Positions 51,575 through 63,600 of a stretch of DNA of 64,000 bases are shown in pieces; position 1 is the stretch's first letter, and every line of letters begins with the position of its first letter. A program made the translations under genes and the position numbers. The notes under the pieces are model-generated. The model had not been told where the DNA came from, made no database searches, and was given only the letters and a program-made list of their open reading frames with translations. This stretch comes from Nakaseomyces glabratus (taxonomy: Eukaryota > Ascomycota > Saccharomycetes > Saccharomycetales > Saccharomycetaceae): the NCBI RefSeq assembly GCF_010111755.1, contig NC_088952.1:434001-498000 (forward strand), in the 5' to 3' direction.

Positions 51575-51921
51575 CCTTATAGAATCTATTAAATTGATGT
51601 GAGGGAAAAAAATATTGAGTTGAATATATATAATTATCTATATCTATCAAGTAACTCACATTTGATGAGTATCAAATGCTAAGTTTTCTTCCCATTGTTA
51701 TTAATGTAATTTAGGGTGTCACAATCAAATGTTACCTGTGCGAAAAGATCCAAATCATGAAAATTTTCAAAAATGAGCAAACAGCGATGACTTGCGTTAG
51801 ATTGATGTGAGCTTAAATATATAGAAAATATATTTATAGCTGTCAGGCTATATAAGAATAACTTATCTCTCGACCAAAGTAGCTTACATAACTATAGTGA
51901 TAGAATTGAAAATTAAAAGAG
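51575..51921. promoter_or_regulatory. Bidirectional promoter YLR173W-like / DPH5
   Basis: This 347-bp AT-rich spacer between divergent starts contains TATA-like sequence near 51815-51840. No specific factor site was recognised. Confidence 0.5.
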
Positions 51922-52818
51922 ATGTTGTATCTTATTGGGTTGGGTCTATCATACAAGAGTGATATAACTGTACGTGGTTTGGAAGCCGTCAAGAATTGTA
52001 CTAGAGTGTATCTAGAGCACTACACAAGTATTTTGATGGCTGCTTCCAAAGAAGAATTAGAAGAATTCTACGGGAAAGAAGTTATTTTGGCAGATAGAGA
52101 GTTAGTTGAAAGTGGCTCTGCCGATATTTTGCGTGATGCAGACAAAGAAAATGTTGCATTTTTGGTTGTCGGCGATCCTTTTGGTGCTACTACACATACT
52201 GATCTTGTTCTTAGAGCTAAGAAGGATAAAATCCCAGTAGAGGTAATCCACAATGCATCTGTTATGAATGCCGTGGGATCATGTGGTTTGCAACTCTATA
52301 ACTTTGGCCAAACAATCTCCATGGTTTTCTTCACAGATAGTTGGAGACCAGATTCTTGGTATGACAAGGTCATGGAGAATAGGAAAATTGGCCTTCACAC
52401 ACTTGTACTACTAGATATCAAGGTCAAGGAACAAAGTTTAGAAAACATGGCAAGAGGCAGACTAATCTACGAGCCACCAAGATACATGAGCATCGCTCAA
52501 TGCTGCCAACAGCTACTGGAAATCGAGGAACTACGGGCCGAAAAAGCATACACTGCAGATACCCCAGTTGTAGGTATTAGCAGATTAGGCTCTCCAACAC
52601 AAAGTTTTAAGGCCGGTACTATAAAAGAGCTTGCAGAATATGATGCGGGGGAGCCATTGCATTCTCTGGTCATTCTAGGTAGACAATCTCATGAACTGGA
52701 ATTGGAGTATCTATTGGAATTTACTGACAACAAAGAGAAGTTTAAAAACGACGTTATAGCAGATCAGGAATACTTTAAACCAGCTCCCTGGGTTCCTCCT
52801 GTTGAAGAAGAAGACTAA
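51922..52818 (+). CDS. DPH5: Diphthine synthase Dph5
   Basis: The protein has 298 residues (300 in yeast). Family blocks are [45 protein letters not shown] (SAM site), [20 protein letters not shown] and [17 protein letters not shown]. Dph5 methylates the modified histidine of elongation factor 2 repeatedly with S-adenosylmethionine during diphthamide synthesis in the cytosol. Synteny matches YLR172C. Confidence 0.98.
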   Translation: MLYLIGLGLSYKSDITVRGLEAVKNCTRVYLEHYTSILMAASKEELEEFYGKEVILADRELVESGSADILRDADKENVAFLVVGDPFGATTHTDLVLRAKKDKIPVEVIHNASVMNAVGSCGLQLYNFGQTISMVFFTDSWRPDSWYDKVMENRKIGLHTLVLLDIKVKEQSLENMARGRLIYEPPRYMSIAQCCQQLLEIEELRAEKAYTADTPVVGISRLGSPTQSFKAGTIKELAEYDAGEPLHSLVILGRQSHELELEYLLEFTDNKEKFKNDVIADQEYFKPAPWVPPVEEED

Positions 52819-53176
52819 ACCTATTGTTAACATAACTCAAAACGGCCGTAACTCTAATTAACATGACTGCTTATCAACAGCACTTTTAATATACTATGTA
52901 TAATACGAAGAAACTAGCTACTAGCTTGCAATAGCAATACTAGCTGATAACTAGGTTTTTTAATTGATATCGGGCCATTATCTAGAAATAACAGATGTCG
53001 TTCTATGCTCGCAAATGTACTATAACCGTTTATACGAAAACGAATGTTCGAAGTCTGGCTTGTAGCATTCGCTATAAAATGATACAGTAACAAAATGCTA
53101 TGTCAGTAACTACAAATAGTTCACTGATTACATCAAATCCAACATACGCTGACGGAATATAATTGGTATCTATAAG
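52819..53176. other. Spacer DPH5 / APS1
   Basis: This 358-bp spacer lies between two plus-strand genes and should hold the APS1 promoter. YLR171W lies here in S. cerevisiae; no matching frame is seen. Confidence 0.5.
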
Positions 53177-53647
53177 ATGACTCATCTCAAATATCTACTC
53201 CTCGTTTCAAGACAAGGCAAAGTAAGATTGTCAAAATGGTACGCACCTCTGAGTACAAAAGAGAAAGCAAAAATTATCAAGGATTTAACCCCAACAATAC
53301 TTGCACGAAAACCTAAAATGTGTAACATACTGGAATATTCTGATCATAAAGTTGTATTCAGGAGATACGCTAGTCTATATTTCATATGTGGGATAACCAT
53401 AGGCCATGATAATGAACTACTCACTTTAGAGTTAATCCATAGGTATGTGGAGACAATGGACACATATTTTGAGAATGTTTGTGAACTAGATATAATATTC
53501 AATTTCCACAAGGCGTATGATATCCTAGATGAGCTAGTCATGTGTGATGGAGCAATAGCTGAATCAAGCAAAAAAGAAGTACTACACCACATTGCGGTAA
53601 TGGATCAATTGGAAGGAAACGACACACTGGAGCGTGTACTGAGTTAA
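53177..53647 (+). CDS. APS1: AP-1 clathrin adaptor small subunit Aps1
   Basis: The protein has 156 residues and is a complete longin-type sigma subunit. Motifs are [46 protein letters not shown] and [24 protein letters not shown]. Aps1 is part of the AP-1 complex that sorts cargo between the trans-Golgi and endosomes. Position next to DPH5 matches YLR170C. Confidence 0.98.
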   Translation: MTHLKYLLLVSRQGKVRLSKWYAPLSTKEKAKIIKDLTPTILARKPKMCNILEYSDHKVVFRRYASLYFICGITIGHDNELLTLELIHRYVETMDTYFENVCELDIIFNFHKAYDILDELVMCDGAIAESSKKEVLHHIAVMDQLEGNDTLERVLS

Positions 53648-54044
53648 ACAGAGTACAGTCGACGAACAATGTTTAAAGCCATTATATGGCCTTCATTAGG
53701 AGGTCTTTACAAGGTCTCTCATAAACTCCAAAGGAGGTAAAGAGGGCCATGTCTATTCTGTTTACATAACTTCAATGAGGCAATACCGTGCGTAGATGAA
53801 AATAATTAACATGAACTGATACGATTATGAGGGTGTAGTTTTACTGAAGCTGATAGTAGCTTTCAAAGCTATGACCCAAAGTTAGTAAGTCAACGTTTAC
53901 ATATCATGCTTTTTAGCATTAAGTAGAGTAAGGGTATATTATTATGATTAGAAATTCTTATGGACACCTGAAACTTATATTGGCCCATAGTATTTAATAT
54001 GTGTTAGTATTGCAACCAAACTTTCATCCAAAGCTTAGCAAGCC
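53648..54044. other. Spacer APS1 / tRNA-Pro
   Basis: This AT-rich spacer has no recognised gene. Two copies of GTTAGTA (53881-53887 and, nearby, 53-bp short of the tRNA at 54003-54009), the reverse of a yeast branch point, were noted without a matching exon. Confidence 0.5.
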
Positions 54045-54054
54045 AAAAAAAAAA
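54045..54054 (-). terminator. Pol III terminator of tRNA-Pro
   Basis: A run of ten A on the plus strand gives T10 on the minus strand, beginning 3 bp after the tRNA-Pro 3' end. This is a typical Pol III stop. Confidence 0.9.
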
Positions 54055-54057
54055 TGG

Positions 54058-54129
54058 GGGGCGAGCCGGGACTCGAACCCGGGACCTCCCGCACCCTAAG
54101 CGGAAATCATACCTCTAGACCACACGCCC
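54058..54129 (-). tRNA. tRNA-Pro (anticodon AGG)
   Basis: The 72-nt minus-strand gene begins GGGCGTGTGGTCTAG and ends GGCTCGCCCC. The acceptor stem GGGCGTG pairs with the 3' end, the anticodon loop is TTAGGGT (anticodon AGG), and the T loop is GGTTCGAGTCC, which is also a good B box. There is no intron and the CCA is not encoded. Confidence 0.96.
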
Positions 54130-55887
54130 TTCAAAGAACGGTAATATCACCGTTCAATTAGACTTTCACAACTAGTTTCGTATACAATGATAATTATCAT
54201 TTGCATGCTTCCCCATATCTGCCATAGGTAACTTTGTACTGTTTAATGAAAGTAGTACCCTTCCCATATGGTGACATAAATGTAAAGAGTTATTGAGCAT
54301 CTGGCTACCTAAACAATAAAACCGTATTGTGCTACACTTCGGTTAGGTATATGCTAATGGTATAGTTAAGTAAATACACATAATACTGTCCTCCTAATCA
54401 AAATATTATTATTATGTTGGGATTGCATACGAGCTGTATATAACCACTTATTCTCTTTACCAAATATAGCTGTTCTCAAATTTATCACGTCAGGTTAGAA
54501 CTATATTGATCTCAAGTTCTTTTTTAATATATTACCCTTTTTTCTCATTGAACCAGAATAAATCGCAACACAATTTTACCAAGCTCCTGAAAGATTTTAC
54601 TATATGCTATAACTTTCGTTTCACGACTTAGCAAATGGTGTTGAAACCAACAGATTTGGAGTCCTTACCATATATACCTGAAATTGCTATTCGTATTATA
54701 CGAATCTCCAAAATCTGTTCTTGCATTGTAATGGTATTATCTTAGAACGTGAATAAGTTATCACATACTTGTTGTTTCAATTTCTTTGTAAGGGTATGGA
54801 TTCGAAGACTGAGACCACATGATCATGTTTCAGTAATCAAGCTACACGACTTAACTAATAAACGCTCAAGCCTTGCGAGATGCAATACTTATCAATACGA
54901 TAGGAAAAGTAACAATCAACAATTCCAATAAGCTAAGCTAGATGTCTCGGACTCTTCAGTGCTCATGCCGGTAGTCCAAGTACTTTTGAGGAAGAAAAAA
55001 AGAAAGTTATCAACACAGAAAATCACAATTAGACAGATAAGAAATCCATAGACCTTGTCTTAGGGAACCATGTTGATGTGCAAAGGACACACAATAAGCA
55101 ACAATTACATACATAACTACTAAGTAATAACAAGTTAAAAAATGCATCCGTCTAATTATGAATACTATAAATGAATTGCAATGCATATTATAATCGCTCA
55201 ATTAGTATAATAACAAAAGGTATATAAAGTATCCCAAAAATCTTCAACGGTAAGGTTATTGATTATCGATCCTTTTAGTCGCTTTTAGAAGAAAGAATAT
55301 AACAAGTAATAATAACAACTATTGTACAGCTTAGGTTTTAGGTCGAGCCTAAATCTAGGGTAAATATTAGCAGAACTCCCACCTTAAACCTAACACGTAA
55401 AGTAATAAATAATATTACTACATTTAGCAATTAATTCTGTTGTTACTGTTGCTTTAGGGAAGCTAATTCATCAATGGCTATAGCTTGACATAACAACGGA
55501 TAAACAAGTTCCATGGTAGTTGTCTAGCAAATTTACTATAGAATTAAAGTTAAGTAAAGAAATTTAAATTATATTTGGTTACTCTCTTACGAAGTCCTCA
55601 TAGCAAATACAGCAATGTTTAAAGAAAGTAATATAAGATAGCTAGTTACTTGGGGAATAGTCTCCTTTATATACTTTTGGGAGTGTGGCTTTGTCCAGAT
55701 TAGAGACCAGACAACTTAAAAGCGTATCTTCAAAAGTATCTCTTTATTCTCCAATTTCACATAATTGTCTCCTATTTGGACTATCTATTACGTTTCATAT
55801 ATATTCCTTGATATGAGTCACGTGAGACCGTGTATCACTTACTTAGGTACTAAGTAATCTTTGTTCAATAATTACACCTACCATTGC
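54130..55887. other. Gene-free spacer between two tRNA genes
   Basis: This 1.76-kb AT-rich spacer holds no supported gene. A segment at 54415-54570 starts TGTTG and ends CAACA, the terminal form of yeast Ty LTRs, but shows no target-site duplication. GTCACGTG at 55817-55824 is a Cbf1-type E-box about 65 bp upstream of the tRNA-Asn gene. Confidence 0.55.
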
Positions 55888-55961
55888 GACTTCGTGGCCA
55901 AGCTGGTTAAGGCGTGCGACTGTTAATCGCAAGATCGTGAGTTCAATCCTCACCGAGGTCG
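55888..55961 (+). tRNA. tRNA-Asn (anticodon GTT)
   Basis: The 74-nt gene begins GACTTCGTGGCCAAG and ends CGAGGTCG. The anticodon loop is CTGTTAA (anticodon GTT), and GAGTTCAATCC is the T loop and B box. The D arm GGCCAAGCTGGTTAAGG and anticodon arm are as in yeast tRNA-Asn. There is no intron. The acceptor stem has one G-U pair. Confidence 0.97.
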
Positions 55962-55963
55962 AA

Positions 55964-55972
55964 TTTTTTTTT
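55964..55972 (+). terminator. Pol III terminator of tRNA-Asn
   Basis: A run of nine T starts 3 bp after the tRNA-Asn gene, followed shortly by a second T run. Confidence 0.9.
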
Positions 55973-56196
55973 AATTTTTTTTAGTTGTTAGCTTGCCACA
56001 CAATAGAATATGCTCTCTTCGATTACATAAACAAACATAACTAAGCAAGTTTAAAATGATTAGGTTATTTGAAGTTAAAGACCAAATATGTAATGAGTGA
56101 ATTAAGATATGATTATTGTTTGATGTCAACTGCATAAAGGAAGCCAAAAAAAAATATTTAGTTGTATATGACTAAACCGAAGTAGTTACTGAAGAG

Positions 56197-59100
56197 ATGC
56201 ATACCGATTCAGTGAATTGCCGTATTGTCGGTTTCAGTGAAGTTGAATATGGTACAGCTATAACTGAGAGGGAGAAAGCTAGTAGTTGGCTTAAAAACAA
56301 GCGTCTAATTCATGTTGGGATACTGACATTAACAATATTACGACCAACAGAAGGGTACCCATCTGATCTAAAGGAGATGAATGTATCAATCTTACCCATT
56401 CAGACGGAAAGTGAAGATAAGAAAATGTCCATGTTTAGATTGAAGTTATACAATCAAAAAGGTATATTACTTTTTTCTTTGGAACCTGAGACAGAAACAT
56501 CAACGATTAATCATTATTTTAGAATACTAAATGAAAAATATATAGATCAGAAAGTTATACTGAATAATGAGAAGCTGAGAAGCGAAGCTGGAATTAAACA
56601 GAAAAGGAAAAAAAGGAAAATTGCTTTTGGATTAATCCAACCAACAAGAAATTATAAAGACATACTAGTAACTAAACAAGCACTGACTTTCAATCAAAAT
56701 TCCAAAGTTTGGCAAATTCACGTATCTTTTTCTGTTATTGCCAACCAAGACAAACGAAATAAATTTACTGCCGATGTAAATGCTCTACTTCAAGATATTT
56801 CTACATCTTTAATACCAGCCTCAAATGAACTTTATCTTCCAAAAATGACTTCTAACTATGTTCAATCTCATTTCAATCAGTATATTATATCATGCACAAA
56901 TGAAAGACTAAAAAATTTGAGGGCAAATCGACAATATACAGCAGTTGATTCTGTTATAAATGGTAAACTATTCCCATTTCAAAAAGACTCACTATTGTGG
57001 CTTCTCGAGAAGGAGCACTATTTTGACTGTAATGTAAGCAAAACTACTACTAGTGATCAAAAACACGAAGATAGTGTATCTGAGTTGTTGTATTTTCTGA
57101 ACCATTCTGTATCTTTTGGTTACTCAACCATAAAAGATTTAGTGTCAAAACAGTTTTATTTTTGGAACAAGTATACCGGCTATATACTTTCTCAGGAAGA
57201 AGTTCGGTCCTTAAAGTCTAGCTTTAATGAATACGAAGTAGGAGCCAAAGGTGTCTTAGCTGAAGAAATGGGTTTGGGAAAAACACTAGAAATACTTGCT
57301 CTGATATGTATCAACAAGAGAAAATATAAAGCGGATGAACCCCTTGATTTTGTAAGTGAATCAGGTAAAGTTATTTCTAAGTGCTCTACTACTCTGATCG
57401 TTTGCCCAGGATCAATCTTAAAACAGTGGATTGACGAAATGCAGTCTACGCATCCTGCGATTAAAATTTATCACTATGGGGGATTTATTGCAGTTAAGAA
57501 GGAATTTGCGTGTGATAATATTAATACTATTGTACAGAAACTGTCTCAATATGATATTGTTATAACATCTTATAATGTTGTTTCAAATGAAGTCCATTAT
57601 GCGCAATTTAATAATGCCTTTCGCCAAAATCGTCGCCGCCATGTTCAATACGATTACTCTTCTCCGCTTTCCCTAATGCAATTTTACAGAATTATTCTGG
57701 ACGAACTACAAATGCTTCACAGCGGTAGTACCAAGGCTGCTATTTGTACATCTCTTCTACACAGAGTACATACATGGGGTGTTTCAGGTACACCAATTCA
57801 AAAAGTCAGGGATTTTCAGACTATATTATCATATTTGAAAATACATCCCTTTTCAGAATTTCCTGAACTTATAAAGAATTTAGATAATGCTTCTGTTGGA
57901 TTAACTGAGATGTACTCAGCAGAAAATGGATGTCCCATAAACGAAATTGAAGTTATCAAGAATGGAATTAATACCAATCTTTCTGACCTATTCTACATAT
58001 TTAAGCAATATGATATTGCAATTAGACATTCAAAAGCGAACGTTTCAAGTCAAATCAAAATTCCAAAACAACACCTTTTATTAATCCCTCTAAAATTTAC
58101 TCCTATCGAATGGGAAAGTTACCTTGAAGTTTGGAAATCGTTCCTTGAAGATTCAGGGTTTAATCCGGATGGCACAAATTCTACCCATTTAACCAATCAA
58201 CAATTAAACCAGTGGCTTCACAAATTGAGATATATTTGCTGTCACGCAGTTCTTCCTCATTCGGCTTCAATCAACAATATCACGACAGCAAACGAAATTC
58301 ATACTCTAAACGACATCTTAAAAAAAATGAAGGCAGAAGCGGAAGATAAGGTGGAATCGTTATATAGAGAGCAATTTCAGTTACTAATCCGAAGTGCTCA
58401 ATTTGATATAGAAGAACAAGGAAGATATAACTTTGCGATTGATTGTTTGCTTAGCCTAGAGAAGAATATTTTCGACAGATTAAAACCACTTACCAAATCT
58501 TCTAATGATATTCTAAATTTCCTCGAATATCTCGATATAGCGGATTCACATGCATCTTCAAAATCATGTCGGCATTTACTAGAACTATTACATCAGTGCT
58601 ATTTCTTTATCGCCACAGCTTACTATTATTTAGGATCATACCAAATTGAATGCAAACAAGATGCTGGCATTCCTATTAGGCAGGATGATTTATGTAATGA
58701 TGAGACACTAAAAAATCATTTCTCCCCTGATGAAATAAAGTCGATTGCATATCATAAAAATTTAGAAGACGAATATTATTCTCGTGCTGAAAATATCAGA
58801 AGATCCATTCTTAAGGGCAGAATAGCAAAATTTGAGCAAGAATTGGATGAGGTTCAAAAATCGCATTTTCCAACTAAAGCCATTATGTTAATAAAATTTG
58901 AAGAATTGCCTAACTGCTCCATTTCCTTATCAACTAATAAATGTTACAGTAAACTTTTGGATTTGTTCAGTAAATTGGATGAACAAGCAATACAATCAAA
59001 CAGACAGATAAATCTGCTATATGATCTACTTTCCATGCCTATAATAAAAGAGTATGATAGTGATACACCCGAAAAAACTCATGAATATGCATCATCCATT

Positions 59101-60609
59101 GAGGATCAAGATAAAATTTACGCATTATTTGATTGCTTAGAAAAGTTGATTTCCAATAGAGAGGAAATTGTAAGGGCCGAAGAGGAAGTAACACCACCAA
59201 AAATAAGTTTAAGTCTTTATGAGAATTTGTCTACATATCATACAGAGTTACTGAAAGATCAAATTCTCATTTCTGGTACCCCGTTTAAGACGATATTCGA
59301 TGACTTGGAAAATGTTAGAATTGTTCACAGAATATCCAAAAAACAATCTAATGATAAATCCTTTGAGGCATCTTTGCTCTCTTATAAAAAATGTCTGAAG
59401 AAAATTCGAAAAGAGAATGCACAACTGAGAAGTTACTTACAAGCGTTAAATACTGTTTACAACGCAAAAGTGGACTACTATGCTTATCTACAAAGAATTT
59501 CAGACTCGGTTGTTCCACTATCTCAACTTGATAGTACTACTCTCAGCAGCTTGAGAAAATTTATCTCAAATGTGAATAAAAAACAAGAGCTTCAAAGAAA
59601 GATCGTTAGTACGGAGTCTAGAGTGAAATACTTACATAACTTGTCGACTCTAACATATGAAGCCCAGAAAAACACGACCATGGAATGTTCAATATGCTTA
59701 CAACCAATCACTAATGGTGCTATGGTGAACTGTGGCCATCTATTTTGTACATCATGTATATTTTCATGGCTGAAGAACAGGAAAACTTGCCCACTTTGCA
59801 AACACCCAACCTCTAATTGTGAAGTTTATAATTTCACCTTCAAACTTGAAAGCGGAAGTTCAAGAAAAACAAAATGTGATAACAAAACTCGCCACCACAG
59901 ATATCCAAACATGCAAAATTTCGAGAACACACTTGACTCTTTGTTTTTAACTAAATATGAAAGGTTTAAACAAAGCAAAACAACTGCAGACATCATTATC
60001 AAGGAGAGCTATGGCTCCAAAATTGACTTTATTATTAAGTTAGTGCTATTTCTGTTACACCAGAGTGAAATAGAGGATGCGACAAGACCACAAATTTTAA
60101 TGTATTCACAAAGCTTTGATTTTATGAAAGTTGTCTCTCAAGTTTTATCGCTGCATAACATCAACAACATATGCTGCCTACAAAATAATCGTAATGTTGG
60201 AGATATGATTGCGCGATTCAAAAAAACCAGCGATATAACATGCCTCCTACTTAATATTCGTTCATTGGGAGCAGGGCTCAATCTGCTGAACGCGAGACAC
60301 ATTTTTCTATTAGATCCAATCCTTAATGTGAATGAAGAAATTCAAGCTATGAGTAGAAATAACCGAATTGGTCAACGCCAAGAAACCTATGTTTGGAATT
60401 TCATGCTTGAAAATACAGTGGAAGAAAGTATTATGCGATATAAATGTGTGCTCGAAAATCAGAATAGGCACAAGAGAGAAGAAAGGTCGATGCCAATGTA
60501 TGAACAAAGTGAGCAGCTGGACGTAACTGACAGTGAAGTTTGCATCAGTGATTTTTCAAATGAGGTGGTCTCTGAGCAACATATTAGGAATTGCTTATTC
60601 TTGAAGTGA
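56197..60609 (+). CDS. IRC20: SNF2-type helicase with RING finger, Irc20
   Basis: The protein has 1470 residues (1556 in S. cerevisiae). The SNF2 ATPase is split by a large insertion, as in the SHPRH/Irc20 group. Walker A (EEMGLGKT) is near residue 354 and motif II reads DELQ near 501. A C3HC4 RING (CSICLQPI..CGHLFCTSCI..CPLC) lies at about 1163-1203, followed by the C-terminal helicase lobe (about 1270-1420; SYGSKIDFIIK, RSLGAGLNLLNARH, RIGQRQETYVW). Irc20 is a putative E3 ligase and translocase that limits spontaneous recombination. Order of domains and length make this YLR247C. Confidence 0.95.
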   Translation: MHTDSVNCRIVGFSEVEYGTAITEREKASSWLKNKRLIHVGILTLTILRPTEGYPSDLKEMNVSILPIQTESEDKKMSMFRLKLYNQKGILLFSLEPETETSTINHYFRILNEKYIDQKVILNNEKLRSEAGIKQKRKKRKIAFGLIQPTRNYKDILVTKQALTFNQNSKVWQIHVSFSVIANQDKRNKFTADVNALLQDISTSLIPASNELYLPKMTSNYVQSHFNQYIISCTNERLKNLRANRQYTAVDSVINGKLFPFQKDSLLWLLEKEHYFDCNVSKTTTSDQKHEDSVSELLYFLNHSVSFGYSTIKDLVSKQFYFWNKYTGYILSQEEVRSLKSSFNEYEVGAKGVLAEEMGLGKTLEILALICINKRKYKADEPLDFVSESGKVISKCSTTLIVCPGSILKQWIDEMQSTHPAIKIYHYGGFIAVKKEFACDNINTIVQKLSQYDIVITSYNVVSNEVHYAQFNNAFRQNRRRHVQYDYSSPLSLMQFYRIILDELQMLHSGSTKAAICTSLLHRVHTWGVSGTPIQKVRDFQTILSYLKIHPFSEFPELIKNLDNASVGLTEMYSAENGCPINEIEVIKNGINTNLSDLFYIFKQYDIAIRHSKANVSSQIKIPKQHLLLIPLKFTPIEWESYLEVWKSFLEDSGFNPDGTNSTHLTNQQLNQWLHKLRYICCHAVLPHSASINNITTANEIHTLNDILKKMKAEAEDKVESLYREQFQLLIRSAQFDIEEQGRYNFAIDCLLSLEKNIFDRLKPLTKSSNDILNFLEYLDIADSHASSKSCRHLLELLHQCYFFIATAYYYLGSYQIECKQDAGIPIRQDDLCNDETLKNHFSPDEIKSIAYHKNLEDEYYSRAENIRRSILKGRIAKFEQELDEVQKSHFPTKAIMLIKFEELPNCSISLSTNKCYSKLLDLFSKLDEQAIQSNRQINLLYDLLSMPIIKEYDSDTPEKTHEYASSIEDQDKIYALFDCLEKLISNREEIVRAEEEVTPPKISLSLYENLSTYHTELLKDQILISGTPFKTIFDDLENVRIVHRISKKQSNDKSFEASLLSYKKCLKKIRKENAQLRSYLQALNTVYNAKVDYYAYLQRISDSVVPLSQLDSTTLSSLRKFISNVNKKQELQRKIVSTESRVKYLHNLSTLTYEAQKNTTMECSICLQPITNGAMVNCGHLFCTSCIFSWLKNRKTCPLCKHPTSNCEVYNFTFKLESGSSRKTKCDNKTRHHRYPNMQNFENTLDSLFLTKYERFKQSKTTADIIIKESYGSKIDFIIKLVLFLLHQSEIEDATRPQILMYSQSFDFMKVVSQVLSLHNINNICCLQNNRNVGDMIARFKKTSDITCLLLNIRSLGAGLNLLNARHIFLLDPILNVNEEIQAMSRNNRIGQRQETYVWNFMLENTVEESIMRYKCVLENQNRHKREERSMPMYEQSEQLDVTDSEVCISDFSNEVVSEQHIRNCLFLK

Positions 60610-63600
60610 GATGAACATTCTTTTATACCTTTAAAAATATTATAGTATTAGAATAATATGGTCTTTCTAACAGCTCTAATTTCTTGATCCATCACTCGCC
60701 AATGATGTTATAGCTGACCCAAACTTCAGAGATTTAGGGTTATCTTGAATAACTTGAATACCATCTATGCTATTTTACCCAATAATACGAGTTGGTTAAT
60801 GTTGGACGTCAATCCATTCTATTTATGTTAAAAACAGATGAACCAGTGTATCTGAGTGTATTGAATAAGTAAAATTAAAAGGCGTTGTTGAAATAACAGG
60901 AAGATTACCTGGAACAATAATTTAGCTCTTATTGACATTGACAATATTATGACCTTAATAAACGAACTATATACGTAACGAATTATACATTCAAAAGATA
61001 TCTATCCAAGCTTTTTCAAATCTAAAAAATTAATATATAAACAATATAAAATAGAGTGCGATATACACAAAAATGTCATTCCCATCTTTTTCCTATTATT
61101 TTTTGTGCGATAAACTGCAATTTCATGTGAGGCAATGACAGTCAATTTACATTGAAAGGTTATATTTAAACTTATATGAATCAATTCCTTACAACATATT
61201 CGATTTTAAAGTCAAAATGTCACATTGAAATTGTAATTGAAAACAGAGGGACACAAAAGTCTTTTCAATTGTATTACCATGTACTTAATATCCATCAAAT
61301 CTAGTAGAACAAAAAAGGGTGAATAAATGTCGCAGAAGAATGCAATTTTGAAACATCCAATGATATTAAGAAAAATATGCATTAAAATTTATCAAAATGA
61401 TATTTATTTAGGCTGTCTTTCTTACTCTGCAATAGTACCTATTAGTAGACTCAATAATACAAGGAAAATTATTAACAATAATGTCAACACTCAACTGGAC
61501 AAATACTAAATTCTACAGTCTATCATAGGTGAACTCATAAATGTTCATAAACTACATTTATTCCAATACTATTATTATTATAAGCTGTCATAATGGAATG
61601 ACATATAGATGACTTGACGATATCGTTAAATCTGTTTATTGCATGCATTATAACAAATACGCATCAATTCACCTTAAAATCAGTTAAGCACATACTGTCT
61701 ACGTATCTGTTGACGATACTCTAAATTTTAATCTGATAAGTTAAAGATGAAAATACAACTTCAATATGCTGATAAAGTAAGCTTACACTTATACACTCAT
61801 ATAACTCGATCTCGATTTTACAACATATAAATCTTTGACATACATAAACCCAACATAATGTCTATTTTTCAGTAATGTCGGAAAATAATGTAACAGTAAA
61901 TTAAGAGATATATTGTTTTAGTTAGTCAACTTGTTCCTTATATATACGCGTGGAACATACAAAACAACTAATAACCATCCTATCCATTTTTTTGTAAATT
62001 ACAAACCAAAAAAATTCACTAGAAATTATAAGTAAGACGGAAGCTCTTTTTTTGAAGTTCCATCACTTGGTTCCAATTTTCAAATTATAAATGGCATACA
62101 AACCAGTCATGGAAAAATAATGCTCTTAGAAGGAGTTTCGAAATCATTTCCTCCCCTACTGTATCATAGAGCCTCACTCACAAAAAAAAAAAAATGAATT
62201 AAAAGAAGAACAAAATCTTAGGATTTGCCGACTAACATGTTAATGACGTTTTTACCTATTTGACAATGCGCTTAAAACTTTAATAAAATATATCCCTGTA
62301 GATACGTTTTGACATAATTTACTGCAGCTTTTCTACATATACTTTCTACAAAATAATTATCATTTTCGAGAAAATCATATTATTATATCGACTTTCATCA
62401 ACATTTGATCTATATACTATCCTCAACTTCAATTCTCTGTATGAACAATAAAGAATGTTCCAATAAAAATACATTTAATAATATAGCATCTTCCGTCGCA
62501 TCTAATTTCTCAATTATTGAACTTTGAGTAAAGAAATTTCCATAAATTTGGTTCCAAATAAAAACTTAAGAGAAGTTCTAATGCTCACTTTTGACTATGA
62601 TATGTTACACATTCACTCTAGAGTTTAATTCGTTCATATAGAAAAGTACGATTAGATTATGCAGATAACTTTGTTGCATAATACTTACAAATTGAATTAA
62701 ACATGGATATAAGAGTACATATAAACATATAAGTATCTGCACCATCTAGGTTTTGTTGGTACAAATTTGACTTCAAAACAGGAACGATTGAAGTCTTTTG
62801 GATGTTTTTATTCATGTAACACATGAGAATTAAAAGTGAAAAAAACTTTCACATCAATCTTTTTATTCAACGATACTCAAATCCATTCAAAATACTACTT
62901 CACCTTAGCCTTCTACTATGTTTTCTATTTATTTACTACTTTTATAAAATTGGATTGACAACGAGTCCTATACCAGATATTCAAGTATATATTCTCAACC
63001 TGAAAATACAAATTGGTAAAATAATCTCTTCTGCCTACTACTAAAAAGACATATATTCAAACCCCAGAAAACACACAAATCTTCATGATGAAAAGGTCAT
63101 GATCCATGCAGATATACCATTTGAAATAGCTTTAATATGAAGAACTGCCAATGATTGATGACAGCCTTACCTAAATAATCAAAGCAAATGAAATAAACAG
63201 TTTTTTGGGAATATCTAATTTTTTAGTTAGTTCATGCGACAATTTGAAAAAATTTGTGATCTCAAACAAATTGAGTACATATACCGTCTTCAAATTTTAT
63301 ACGATGTATGTGCTTCTATTTTGAGATGCTCTATTATAGCACAAATGATGTAATACTGATTATTCAGAATACCACTGAGCACTGCAAAGCAATTCATCAT
63401 TCGTCACACCTCCTTAGCAAATATTGCACCCTCACTAATAAGACCCTACCCAAACGACTATTACAAACGTCATCTAAGATGTTTAATGTACTATTTCTTG
63501 ACAATGAGTGTCACTAATTTTAATGGAAAATATGTATCAACTAACAAAATCTAAGACTCAGTCTTCTTAGTTTCATATATCTAAGTTTCATATCAAAACA

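Noticed and set aside
62823..63044. 73-codon ATG frame with a hydrophobic segment in the last 3.4 kb
   Set aside because: The composition matches AT-rich random sequence and no family is recognised; kept only as a mention in the spacer entry.
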